A DNA stretch of 11,638 nucleotides from JBOGDS01 sp050743075 (GTDB taxonomy: Bacteria; Actinomycetota; Actinomycetes; Jiangellales; Jiangellaceae): the NCBI GenBank assembly GCA_050743075.1, contig JBOGDS010000103.1, positions 1-11,638 of the forward strand. The letters are read 5' to 3'. Within the stretch, counting starts at the first letter, position 1; each line of letters opens with the position of its first letter. Positions 1-5,837 of this stretch are shown here, one piece after another. The notes under the pieces are model-generated. The model saw only the letters and a list, made by a program, of their open reading frames with translations, was not told where the DNA came from and did not search any database. The translations under genes and the position numbers were made by a program.

Positions 1-113
1 GAATAGCACCGCCCAGCCGGCCGCGTAGTAACACGACCCCACAGCCCCCGCACGAGCAAAAGCCCAGGCCACCCACCCCTTCCGGGTCCCACTCGTGCCT
101 ACATTCTGCGGAA

Positions 114-248
114 GTCAGGCTCGACGCGATCATCCTTTTCCTCGGTTTCCTGCTGCCGTTGGTCGACCCGAGGAAGCAGACGATCGCGGACAAGATCATG
201 CGAACGGTGGTCGTGAAGGCCTACGCGCCGGCCCGCGCCGCCGGCTGA
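114..248 (+). pseudogene. C-terminal stub of an RDD-family membrane protein (partial or decayed)
   Basis: The frame ending at TGA 246–248 encodes a hydrophobic segment (LDAIILFLGFLLPLV) followed by DPRKQTIADKIMRTVVVKA. This is the typical end of an RDD-family membrane protein: the last transmembrane helix, then a (W)DPRRQT..DK...TVVV-like motif. The same frame is open back to the first bases of the window, but residues encoded by about 3–113 are Pro/Ser/Arg-rich and contain none of the earlier transmembrane helices. No ATG or GTG start is visible in frame. Either the gene starts before the window with an unusual linker, or, more likely, only the tail of a truncated gene survives. It converges on sucD with 15 nt between the stops. 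Function is unknown; RDD proteins are poorly defined membrane proteins, some linked to ion or solute transport. Confidence 0.5.
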
Positions 249-263
249 CCCGGCGCAAAGAGC

Positions 264-1148
264 TCACCCTGCCTGCATGACCTCGCGCATCAGCTGCGCC
301 GTGGCCGACGGCGTCCTGCCGACCCTGACACCGGCCGCCTCCAGCGAGTCCTGTTTCGCCACCGCTGTCCCCGACGAGCCGGACACGATCGCCCCCGCGT
401 GGCCCATCGTCTTGCCCTCGGGCGCGGTGAAGCCGGCGACATAGCCGACCACGGGCTTGGTGACGTTCTCGGCGATGTAGTCGGCCGCCCGCTCCTCGGC
501 GTCGCCGCCGATCTCGCCGATCATCACGACCGCGTCGGTGTCGGCGTCGGACTCGAACGCGGCCAGCGCATCGATGTGGGTGGTCCCGATGACGGGGTCG
601 CCGCCGATGCCGACGGCGGTCGAGAACCCGATGTCGCGCAGCTCGTACATCATCTGGTACGTCAGCGTGCCCGACTTGCTGACCAGCCCGATCCGGCCCT
701 GCGTGGTGATGTCGGCCGGGATGATGCCCGCGTTGGAGCGGCCCGGACTGATCAGGCCCGGGCAGTTCGGACCGATGATCCGGGTGGTGCCTGCGTGCTG
801 GGCGTACTGGAAGAACGACGCAGTGTCGTGGACCGGGATCCCCTCGGTGATCACGACGACGAGCGGCACTGCGGCGTCGACCGACTCGATCACCGCGGCC
901 TTGGCGAACGTCGGTGGCACGAACACGACGGACACGTCGGCGCCGGTGGCGTCGACCGCCTCCTTGACCTCGCCGAACACCGGCACCGTGGTGTCCTCGA
1001 AGTCGACGGTCTGCCCGCCCTTGCCCGGCGTCACGCCACCGACGACGGCCGTGCCGGAACGCAGCATCCGCTGGGTGTGGCGACGGCCCTCGGAGCCGGT
1101 CATGCCCTGGACGATGACCTTGGAGCTCTCGGTCAGGAAGATGGCCAC
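264..1148 (-). CDS. sucD: succinyl-CoA synthetase (ADP/GDP-forming) subunit alpha
   Basis: The alpha subunit of succinate–CoA ligase interconverts succinyl-CoA + NDP + Pi and succinate + NTP + CoA in the cytosolic TCA cycle. The product is 294 aa, normal for the family. The N-terminal part (about residues 1–125) is the CoA-binding Rossmann domain with VQGMTGSEGRRHTQRML and GVTPGKGG. The C-terminal ligase domain contains IGPNCPGLISPG, SKSGTLTYQ, and the phosphohistidine loop GKTMGHAGAIVSG with the catalytic His at about residue 250. The start is GTG at 1148, preceded by a good ribosome-binding site (GAGGAA, 5 nt upstream). That site sits at the end of sucC, 9 nt away, so the two are co-transcribed and probably translationally coupled. 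No terminator is obvious between its stop and the RDD stub. Confidence 0.98.
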   Translation of the reverse strand: MAIFLTESSKVIVQGMTGSEGRRHTQRMLRSGTAVVGGVTPGKGGQTVDFEDTTVPVFGEVKEAVDATGADVSVVFVPPTFAKAAVIESVDAAVPLVVVITEGIPVHDTASFFQYAQHAGTTRIIGPNCPGLISPGRSNAGIIPADITTQGRIGLVSKSGTLTYQMMYELRDIGFSTAVGIGGDPVIGTTHIDALAAFESDADTDAVVMIGEIGGDAEERAADYIAENVTKPVVGYVAGFTAPEGKTMGHAGAIVSGSSGTAVAKQDSLEAAGVRVGRTPSATAQLMREVMQAG

Positions 1149-1157
1149 GTCAGTTCC

Positions 1158-2333
1158 TCACTTCGCCGCGGCGAGCTCGGCCACGCGGCGCGCGGCTCCG
1201 TCCATGGTGTCGACCTGCTCGAGGTGCGGCAGCGCCGCGTCGCGCAGGATCTGGCGCCCCAGCTCGGCGTTGTTGCCATCGAGCCGGACGACCAGCGGAT
1301 GGGTGATCTCGTCGCCCCGGCTGTCCAGGAGGGCGAACGCCTGCACGATGCCGTTCGCGACCTCGTCACAGGCGGTGATGCCGCCGAACACGTTGACGAA
1401 CACGCTGCGTACGTCCGGGTCGGACAGGATGATCTCCAACCCGTTGGCCATGATCTCGGCCGACGCGCCGCCGCCGATGTCGAGGAAGTTGGCCGGCTTG
1501 ACGCCCCCGACGTTCTCCCCGGCGTACGCGACCACGTCGAGCGTCGACATGACCAGCCCCGCTCCGTTTCCGATGATGCCGACCTCCCCGTCGAGCTTGA
1601 CGTAGTTGAGGTCCTTCTCCCTGGCCCGGGCCTCCAGCGGGTCGGCTGCGGATGTGTCCTCGAACGCCGCGTGCCCCGGGTGGCGGAAGTCGGCGTTCTC
1701 GTCCAGCGATACCTTGCCGTCGAGTGCGACGACCCGGCCGTCGGGCGTCTTCACCAGGGGATTGACCTCCACCAGGGTCGCGTCCTCCGCTGTGAAGACC
1801 GTCCACAACCTCACCAGAACGTCGACGACCTGGTCACGGACATCCGGCGTGAATCCGGCCGCATCAGCGATCTCGGCCGCCTTGTCGGCATCGACGCCCG
1901 CGAGCGCGTCGACCGGGATCCGGGCCAGCGCCTCGGGCCGCTCGACGGCCAACTGCTCGATGTCGATACCGCCCTCGACGCTCGCCATCGCGAGGAAGGT
2001 GCGGTGGGCACGATCAAGCAGGAACGACGCATAGTACTCCTGCTCGATGTCGCTGGCCTCGGTGACCAGGACCCGGTGCACCGGGTGGCCGTTGATGTCC
2101 ATGCCGAGGATGGCCTGTGCCATCTCGGCGGCGCCGTCGGGTGACTCGGCAAGCTTGACGCCGCCGGCCTTGCCGCGGCCTCCCGTCTTCACCTGCGCCT
2201 TGACGACGACCTGGCCGCCGATCTCCTCGGCTGCCCGGCGTGCCTCATCGACGGTCTCGGCGACGATGCCGGGAAGCACCGGCACGCCGTGCGCGGCGAA
2301 GAGCTCCTTCGCCTGGTACTCCATGAGATCCAC
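1158..2333 (-). CDS. sucC: succinyl-CoA synthetase (ADP/GDP-forming) subunit beta
   Basis: The beta subunit binds the nucleotide and works with SucD. The product is 391 aa, the normal length. An N-terminal ATP-grasp domain (about 1–235) shows the conserved start DLMEYQAKELF, VVVKAQVKTGGRGKAGG (Lys45, glycine loop 52–58) and EVNPLV (Glu189, Asn191, metal/nucleotide site). The C-terminal CoA-ligase domain contains GIIGNGAGLVMSTLD, NFLDIGGGAS and VNVFGGI. The GTG start at 2333 is preferred because actinobacterial homologues begin MDLxEYQAKELF. An in-frame ATG lies three codons later at 2324. No Shine-Dalgarno sequence precedes the GTG, but a TAGGCT box ends 8 nt before it, suggesting leaderless transcription. 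sucD follows after 9 nt. Confidence 0.98.
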   Translation of the reverse strand: MDLMEYQAKELFAAHGVPVLPGIVAETVDEARRAAEEIGGQVVVKAQVKTGGRGKAGGVKLAESPDGAAEMAQAILGMDINGHPVHRVLVTEASDIEQEYYASFLLDRAHRTFLAMASVEGGIDIEQLAVERPEALARIPVDALAGVDADKAAEIADAAGFTPDVRDQVVDVLVRLWTVFTAEDATLVEVNPLVKTPDGRVVALDGKVSLDENADFRHPGHAAFEDTSAADPLEARAREKDLNYVKLDGEVGIIGNGAGLVMSTLDVVAYAGENVGGVKPANFLDIGGGASAEIMANGLEIILSDPDVRSVFVNVFGGITACDEVANGIVQAFALLDSRGDEITHPLVVRLDGNNAELGRQILRDAALPHLEQVDTMDGAARRVAELAAAK

Positions 2334-2341
2334 GCTGCGAG

Positions 2342-2347
2342 AGCCTA
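2342..2347 (-). promoter_or_regulatory. -10 box (TAGGCT) for leaderless sucC
   Basis: On the minus strand TAGGCT fits the actinobacterial TANNNT -10 consensus and ends 8 nt before the GTG of sucC. Transcription would therefore start at or next to the start codon. No clear -35 is seen 16–19 nt upstream. The inference is strengthened by the same arrangement at five other starts in the window. Confidence 0.5.
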
Positions 2348-2390
2348 GCCGGGCGAGCCCGCTGAGACCGCCCCCCAGGGGCAGACCAGC

Positions 2391-2804
2391 TCAGGCGGGC
2401 TGTTCGGCGCGGAGGTTCTCGTCGACCCAGGCGACGATCTCGTGCGTCGTCGCACCCGGCGTGAAGATCCGGGCCACACCCATCTCCTCGAGCAGCGGGA
2501 TGTCGGCGTCGGGGATGATGCCGCCTCCGAAGACCTGGATGTCGCGGGCGTCGCGTTCGGACAGCAGGTCGAGCACCTTCTGGAACAGCGTCATGTGCGC
2601 ACCGGACAGGATCGACAGGCCGATGGCGTCGGCATCCTCCTGGATCGCAGTCGCGACCACCTGCTCGGGCGTCTGGTGCAGGCCGGTGTAGACGACCTCG
2701 ACACCTGCATCGCGCAACGCGCGCGCGACGACCTTGGCGCCGCGGTCATGGCCGTCCAGGCCAGGCTTCGCGATCACCACGCGTACCGGGCTCGTCGCCG
2801 CCAT
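2391..2804 (-). CDS. cobalamin-binding small subunit of an acyl-CoA mutase (methylmalonyl-CoA mutase C-terminal-like)
   Basis: This 137-aa protein is essentially only the B12-binding domain of the methylmalonyl-CoA / isobutyryl-CoA / 2-hydroxyisobutyryl-CoA mutase family. Visible signatures are the DxHxxG motif (D17-G-H-D-R-G22), whose His is the lower cobalt ligand, the SILSG segment near residue 69, and VFGGGIIPDADIPLLEEMGV with the glycine-rich B12 contact. Such free subunits pair with a separate catalytic large subunit, which is not in this window, so the substrate cannot be assigned. If the partner makes succinyl-CoA, SucCD next door would use the product. The start is ATG at 2804 with TACGCT ending 7 nt before it and no Shine-Dalgarno sequence. 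It is 57 nt upstream of sucC on the same strand. Confidence 0.9.
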   Translation of the reverse strand: MAATSPVRVVIAKPGLDGHDRGAKVVARALRDAGVEVVYTGLHQTPEQVVATAIQEDADAIGLSILSGAHMTLFQKVLDLLSERDARDIQVFGGGIIPDADIPLLEEMGVARIFTPGATTHEIVAWVDENLRAEQPA

Positions 2805-2811
2805 GGCCGCC

Positions 2812-2817
2812 AGCGTA
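2812..2817 (-). promoter_or_regulatory. -10 box (TACGCT) for the leaderless mutase subunit gene
   Basis: On the minus strand TACGCT (TANNNT) lies 7 nt before the ATG at 2804. There is no Shine-Dalgarno sequence between them, so a leaderless transcript is inferred. No convincing -35 is visible. Confidence 0.5.
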
Positions 2818-2881
2818 GGTCACGGTGAGCCGGGACGTGCAGGAGGTCCGTTCTTCGCTCGCTCGCCCTGACAACTCAGAA

Positions 2882-2897
2882 TGTGACGTAAATCACA
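2882..2897. promoter_or_regulatory. CRP/GlxR-type operator (TGTGA-N6-TCACA)
   Basis: The sequence TGTGACGTAAATCACA is a perfect match to the Crp-family consensus TGTGA-N6-TCACA. With TA at the centre it also fits the corynebacterial GlxR form TGTGANNTANNTCACA. The symmetry extends one base each side (A...T). It lies in the divergent region, centred about 85 nt upstream of the mutase-subunit start and about 187 nt upstream of the inferred M23 transcript start. Either gene could be the target; the mutase gene is closer. Binding by a cAMP-Crp homologue is inference. Confidence 0.7.
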
Positions 2898-3010
2898 TCC
2901 TGACGCGGCAGCGCCGGAGTTGAGTGCCACCGCCGCAGACCCAGCCGTTCCCGCAGGTCACGAGCCGGTCACGAACCGTCCACCGATGCGACACGCGCGG
3001 ACATGCCGCC

Positions 3011-3034
3011 GCACGCGCGGCTGCACGTGCGGCT
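3011..3034. repeat. two tandem 12-bp units upstream of the M23 gene
   Basis: GCACGCGCGGCT is followed directly by GCACGTGCGGCT, differing at one base. The pair ends 7 nt before the predicted -35 box of the M23 peptidase gene. It could be a binding site or a chance GC-rich repeat. Confidence 0.35.
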
Positions 3035-3041
3035 GCGATGC

Positions 3042-3070
3042 TTGGCGCACGGGCAGAGGTTCGCTATGGT
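3042..3070 (+). promoter_or_regulatory. sigma-70-like promoter of the M23 peptidase gene
   Basis: TTGGCG (3042–3047), a 17-nt spacer and TATGGT (3065–3070) make a good primary-sigma promoter. The predicted transcript start near 3077 gives a leader of about 32 nt containing the GGAAGG ribosome-binding site at 3093–3098. The rpfB promoter in this window has nearly the same form (TTGGCA-N17-TACCGT). Confidence 0.65.
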
Positions 3071-3108
3071 CGGCCGGTCCCTTGCAGCAAACGGAAGGCC
3101 CCCTGACC

Positions 3109-3843
3109 GTGTCGCACCGCCCTGGCAACGGGCGTCACCGTCGGCGCCGTCGACCCCTGGGCATGTCATCCGCAGTCGGATCGTTGGCCGTCGCTGCGGC
3201 TGCATCCGGAGCTCTGACCATGCCGCAGGCCGTCGGGGCCACTGCCGTGATCGCGGCCGACCCACTCGAAGGCATCCCCGAGCGACCGCAGACCGCCGAC
3301 ACCGCCGGAGCCCTCGACACCGTGGCCGCCGCTGGTGCGTCGCTCACTGCGGAGAGCACGGAGTCCGCCAAGAACGCGCACGCGGCCCTCGTGGCCGCCG
3401 AGCGCGCAGAAGCGGCCGAGCGCGCCGCCCGAGCTGAGCGGGAAGGCAAGGTCTGGGTCCTGCCGTTGTCCGACTACCGGGTCACCGCCGGGTTCGGCGC
3501 AGTCGGGCGCATGTGGTCGAACCGGCACACCGGCCTGGACCTGTCGGCGTCCTACGGGACACCGGTCAAGTCGATGTCGAGTGGCGAAGTCATCTGGTCC
3601 GGCTACGACGGCGCATGCGGCAACAAGGTGGTCGTCCGGCACTGGGACGGCACCGAGACGTGGTACTGCCACCTCTCGCGCATCATCCAGCGCGACGGCA
3701 AGGTCATGCCCGGCACAGTGGTCGGCAACGTCGGCTCCACCGGCAACTCGACCGGACCGCACCTGCATCTCGAGGTCCACCCCGACGGCGGCTACGCGGT
3801 CAACCCCCGGACCTGGATGGCCGAGCACGGCTTGTCGCTCTAA
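3109..3843 (+). CDS. secreted M23 (LytM-type) peptidoglycan endopeptidase
   Basis: The product is 244 aa from the GTG at 3109, chosen because GGAAGG lies 10 nt upstream and the predicted promoter at 3042–3070 feeds it. The N-terminus is a signal sequence: a long Arg/His-rich n-region (RHRRRRRPLG), an Ala-rich hydrophobic stretch (about 24–45), and a likely cleavage near AVGA. An Ala/Glu/Arg-rich helical segment (about 89–113, AERAEAAERAARAER) links to the LytM domain (about 115–244). Zinc ligands are visible as H140-x3-D144 (HTGLD) and the HLH pair at 218–220 (GPHLHLEV). The family cleaves peptide cross-links in the cell wall, or in inactive forms controls amidases. All expected metal residues are present, so activity is plausible. 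An M23 gene next to sucC is a conserved actinobacterial arrangement (recalled: M. tuberculosis Rv0950c beside sucC). Confidence 0.93.
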   Translation: MSHRPGNGRHRRRRRPLGMSSAVGSLAVAAAASGALTMPQAVGATAVIAADPLEGIPERPQTADTAGALDTVAAAGASLTAESTESAKNAHAALVAAERAEAAERAARAEREGKVWVLPLSDYRVTAGFGAVGRMWSNRHTGLDLSASYGTPVKSMSSGEVIWSGYDGACGNKVVVRHWDGTETWYCHLSRIIQRDGKVMPGTVVGNVGSTGNSTGPHLHLEVHPDGGYAVNPRTWMAEHGLSL

Positions 3844-3851
3844 CGGCGCGC

Positions 3852-3857
3852 TAGCGT
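3852..3857 (+). promoter_or_regulatory. -10 box (TAGCGT) for leaderless xth
   Basis: TAGCGT lies 7 nt before the GTG at 3865, inside the 21-nt gap after the M23 stop. No Shine-Dalgarno sequence is present. This suggests xth can be transcribed leaderless independently of the M23 gene, although read-through is also possible. Confidence 0.5.
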
Positions 3858-3864
3858 CGTCGTC

Positions 3865-4638
3865 GTGCGTCTCGCGACCTGGAACGTCAACTCCATCACC
3901 GCACGCCTCCCCCGCCTGCTCGACTGGCTCCGGACCCGTCAGCCCGACATCGCCTGTCTGCAGGAGACCAAGGTCGACGCCGACGGCCTGCCGGTCGACG
4001 CCGTCCGCGAGTTGGGCTACGAGATCGCCGCTCACGGCATGGGCCGGTGGAACGGTGTCGCGCTGCTCTCTCGCGTCGGTCTGGACGACGTGACGACGGG
4101 GCTCGACGACGAGCCCGGCTTCCCCGACCCGGAAGCTCGCGCGGTTGCTGCCACCTGTGCCGGCATGCGGATCCGCAGTGTCTACGTGCCCAACGGACGC
4201 ACGCCGGACGATCCGCACTACACGTACAAGCTGGCCTGGCTCGACGCCCTACGCGCGACCGTCGCGCGGGATCTGCCTGCGTACAGCCAGACCGTCGTCT
4301 GCGGTGACTTCAACGTCGCTCCGACCGACGCCGACGTGTGGGACCCGGCCGTGTTCCGCTCATCGACGCACGTCACCCCGGCCGAACGCGAGCGGGTGGC
4401 AGCGTTGCGTGACCTCGGCCTCACCGACGTGATCCCGCGCCCGGGCAAGGGTGCCAACCCCTTCACGTACTGGGACTACCGGGCGGGCATGTTCCACCAG
4501 GACATGGGCATGCGGATCGACCACGTCTACGCGTCTGGCCCGGTCGCCGAACGGGTCACCGACGCCTGGGTCGACCGCGAGACCCGCAAGGGAAAGGGGC
4601 CGTCCGATCACGCACCGGTGATCGTCGACCTCAGCTGA
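3865..4638 (+). CDS. xth: exodeoxyribonuclease III (AP endonuclease, Xth/ExoIII family)
   Basis: This Mg-dependent exonuclease/AP endonuclease of base-excision repair acts at abasic sites and 3' blocked ends. The product is 257 aa, the usual length. The endonuclease/exonuclease/phosphatase fold residues are all visible: N7 in TWNVNSI, E34 in LQETK, Y107 in YVPNGR, D148 and N150 in VVCGDFNVAP, and the terminal SDHAPV (D248, H249). The start is GTG at 3865 because MRLATWNVNSITAR is the standard N-terminus; there is no Shine-Dalgarno sequence and a -10 box sits 7 nt upstream. Its stop overlaps the tail of the convergent ABC-F remnant by a few bases. ExoIII is the normal neighbour of neither sucCD nor ispE as far as I recall. 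Confidence 0.97.
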   Translation: MRLATWNVNSITARLPRLLDWLRTRQPDIACLQETKVDADGLPVDAVRELGYEIAAHGMGRWNGVALLSRVGLDDVTTGLDDEPGFPDPEARAVAATCAGMRIRSVYVPNGRTPDDPHYTYKLAWLDALRATVARDLPAYSQTVVCGDFNVAPTDADVWDPAVFRSSTHVTPAERERVAALRDLGLTDVIPRPGKGANPFTYWDYRAGMFHQDMGMRIDHVYASGPVAERVTDAWVDRETRKGKGPSDHAPVIVDLS

Positions 4639-4912
4639 CCTCAGCCGGCTCGCGACGTTGGCGCACGGGCGATGGCTTGCCGCTCTTCCGCTGCGACTGG
4701 GGCGCGGCGAGAACGCCGCGGATCCGCGCGTCGCCGGCGCAGGCGTGCTCCGTGCGGTCGCCCCCACGACGGCCTGACGGATCGTCTGCCCAGGCTTGAG
4801 GTCGTCCGTTCTGGCGGAGCCGGGCACGGGCCACGCCGAGCGACACGTCGAGGAAGAGCTGCCGGGTGCCGTACGCCTTGGTGACGACCTCGAGGTTGAC
4901 GAGATTGGTCAC
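4631..4912 (-). pseudogene. decayed ABC-F family ATPase (N-terminal remnant after ispE)
   Basis: A GTG at 4912 overlaps the ispE stop (GTGA) and begins MTNLVNLEVVTKAYGTRQLF, continuing LDVSLGVAR. This is the start of the ABC-F ATPase that commonly follows ispE in actinomycetes (recalled family form: NLVNxExVSKxYGTRxLLDxVSLGV). Then about 45 codons, including Walker A, are missing. Homology resumes in another frame (4806–4762, DDLKPGQTIRQAVVG), and after a run of five C on the plus strand (4761–4765) it returns to the first frame (4762–4706, GDRTEHACAGDARIRGVLA). The rest, PQSQRKSGKPSP and following, may be the linker before the C-terminal coil, or not ABC-F at all. No Walker A, signature, Walker B or second ATPase domain remains, so no ABC-F function is expected. 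Active ABC-F proteins work on the ribosome, some giving antibiotic resistance. Confidence 0.8.
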
Positions 4913-5808
4913 TGCTGGAGCCTGGCACCCGCCACCGGCCCGGTGACGCGCTGCACCTCGGCGCACACCTCGGCGGCGGCCAGGCCGACGGCGACGTCGA
5001 GAGCATGCTCGGCGTTGTGCGTGAGGAACGCGCAGGTCGGACCTGATCCGGACACGACCGCCCCGAGCACCCCCAGATCCAGGCCGGTCTCCAGGGTCGC
5101 GGCGAGCGCAGGCGCCAACGTGCGTGCCGGCACCTGCAGGTCGTTGTGCAGAAGCCGGCCCAGCGCCTCGGCGTCGCCTGCGCGCAGCGCCGAGAGCACC
5201 TCGGGTGCGACCGCGGGCGCCGCGATGTGGCGACGGCCCCGGATCCGGTCGAGCTCGGCATAGACCTCGGGCGTGCCGAGCCCGATGTCCGCGATCGCGA
5301 GCACCCAGTGGAACGTCCCCCCCACCATGGCCGGCGTCAGCCGCTCCCCCCGGCCGGCTCCGAGAGCCGTACCCCCGACCAGCGCGAAGGCGACATCGCT
5401 GCCCACCCGGGCACCGAGGATCGCCAGCTCCGCGCGGCCGAGCCCGGTGCCCCACAGCGCGTCGCATGCGACCAGGGCGGCTGCCGCGTCGGCACTGCCT
5501 CCCGCCATCCCGCCGGCGACGGCGATGCCCTTCGTGATGTGCAGCCGTGCGCCCGTCGTCACGCCGGCGTAGGCAGCAAGCACCTGCGCCGCCCGCACCG
5601 CGAGGTTGGAATCGTCGACCGGGACCAGCTCCGCCTGCGGGCCGTCGACGGTCACGCTGATGTCCTCGGCCGGGCTCGCGACGACCTCGTCGAACAGCGA
5701 CACAGCGTGGAAAACAGTGGCCAGCTCGTGGAAGCCGTCCGCTCGCGCCGGACCCACCGAGAGCACGAGGTTGACCTTCGCGGGAGCGCGGACGGTCACC
5801 GGCGGCAT
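4909..5808 (-). CDS. ispE: 4-diphosphocytidyl-2-C-methyl-D-erythritol kinase
   Basis: This cytosolic GHMP kinase phosphorylates CDP-ME with ATP in the MEP pathway of isoprenoid precursor synthesis. The product is 299 aa, typical. Motif 1 is RAPAKVNLVLSVG with catalytic Lys11. The ATP-binding glycine loop is AVAGGMAGGSADAAAAL (about 96–112). Catalytic Asp138 lies in RVGSDVAFAL, and the C-terminal motif is VVSGSGPTCAFL. The start is ATG at 5808. TACCGT ends 6 nt before it, so the gene may have its own leaderless transcript as well as being read with rsmA (20 nt gap). Downstream, its stop overlaps the GTG of the ABC-F remnant, the relic of a translationally coupled pair. The order rpfB–ksgA–ispE is conserved in M. 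tuberculosis. Confidence 0.97.
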   Translation of the reverse strand: MPPVTVRAPAKVNLVLSVGPARADGFHELATVFHAVSLFDEVVASPAEDISVTVDGPQAELVPVDDSNLAVRAAQVLAAYAGVTTGARLHITKGIAVAGGMAGGSADAAAALVACDALWGTGLGRAELAILGARVGSDVAFALVGGTALGAGRGERLTPAMVGGTFHWVLAIADIGLGTPEVYAELDRIRGRRHIAAPAVAPEVLSALRAGDAEALGRLLHNDLQVPARTLAPALAATLETGLDLGVLGAVVSGSGPTCAFLTHNAEHALDVAVGLAAAEVCAEVQRVTGPVAGARLQQ

Positions 5809-5814
5809 GCCGCC

Positions 5815-5820
5815 ACGGTA
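5815..5820 (-). promoter_or_regulatory. -10 box (TACCGT) for ispE
   Basis: On the minus strand TACCGT lies 6 nt before the ispE ATG in the short rsmA–ispE gap. It is immediately downstream of a perfect palindrome at 5822–5837. Leaderless initiation is inferred. Confidence 0.45.
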
Positions 5821-5821
5821 G

Positions 5822-5837
5822 CCCGTTGATCAACGGG
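5822..5837. promoter_or_regulatory. perfect 16-bp palindrome at the rsmA stop / ispE promoter
   Basis: CCCGTTGATCAACGGG reads identically on both strands. It covers the last codons and stop of rsmA and abuts the -10 box of ispE, where a repressor would block RNA polymerase. No matching regulator is in the window. It may instead be a small hairpin ending rsmA, or chance within coding constraint. Confidence 0.4.

Noticed and set aside
50..98. 7-bp inverted repeat (GCACGAG / CTCGTGC) as a terminator
   Set aside because: The loop is 35 nt, no T-tract follows, and it lies before rather than after the RDD stub.
399..2144. Long plus-strand open frame opposite sucC and sucD
   Set aside because: Antisense to two unmistakable genes; its His/Asp/Arg-rich translation is what a GC-rich gene gives when read from the other strand. 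Similar long antisense frames opposite rsmA (5983–6750), rpfB (7612–8856) and tatD/metG (8792–10276) were rejected for the same reason.
2898..3100. ydaO-type (c-di-AMP) riboswitch upstream of the wall peptidase
   Set aside because: Such riboswitches often precede actinobacterial wall hydrolases, but I could not find the conserved core in this leader, and the predicted leader is only about 32 nt.
2920..3108. TTG-started N-terminal extension of the M23 protein
   Set aside because: It is Cys/Arg-rich without a recognisable domain, contains the predicted promoter, and would bury the signal peptide in the middle of the protein.
4640..4908. A genuine small protein replacing the ABC-F gene
   Set aside because: After the first 29 residues the frame matches ABC-F only piecewise with frame changes, and the tail overlaps the xth stop. 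Decay explains it better, although the short frame could still be translated.
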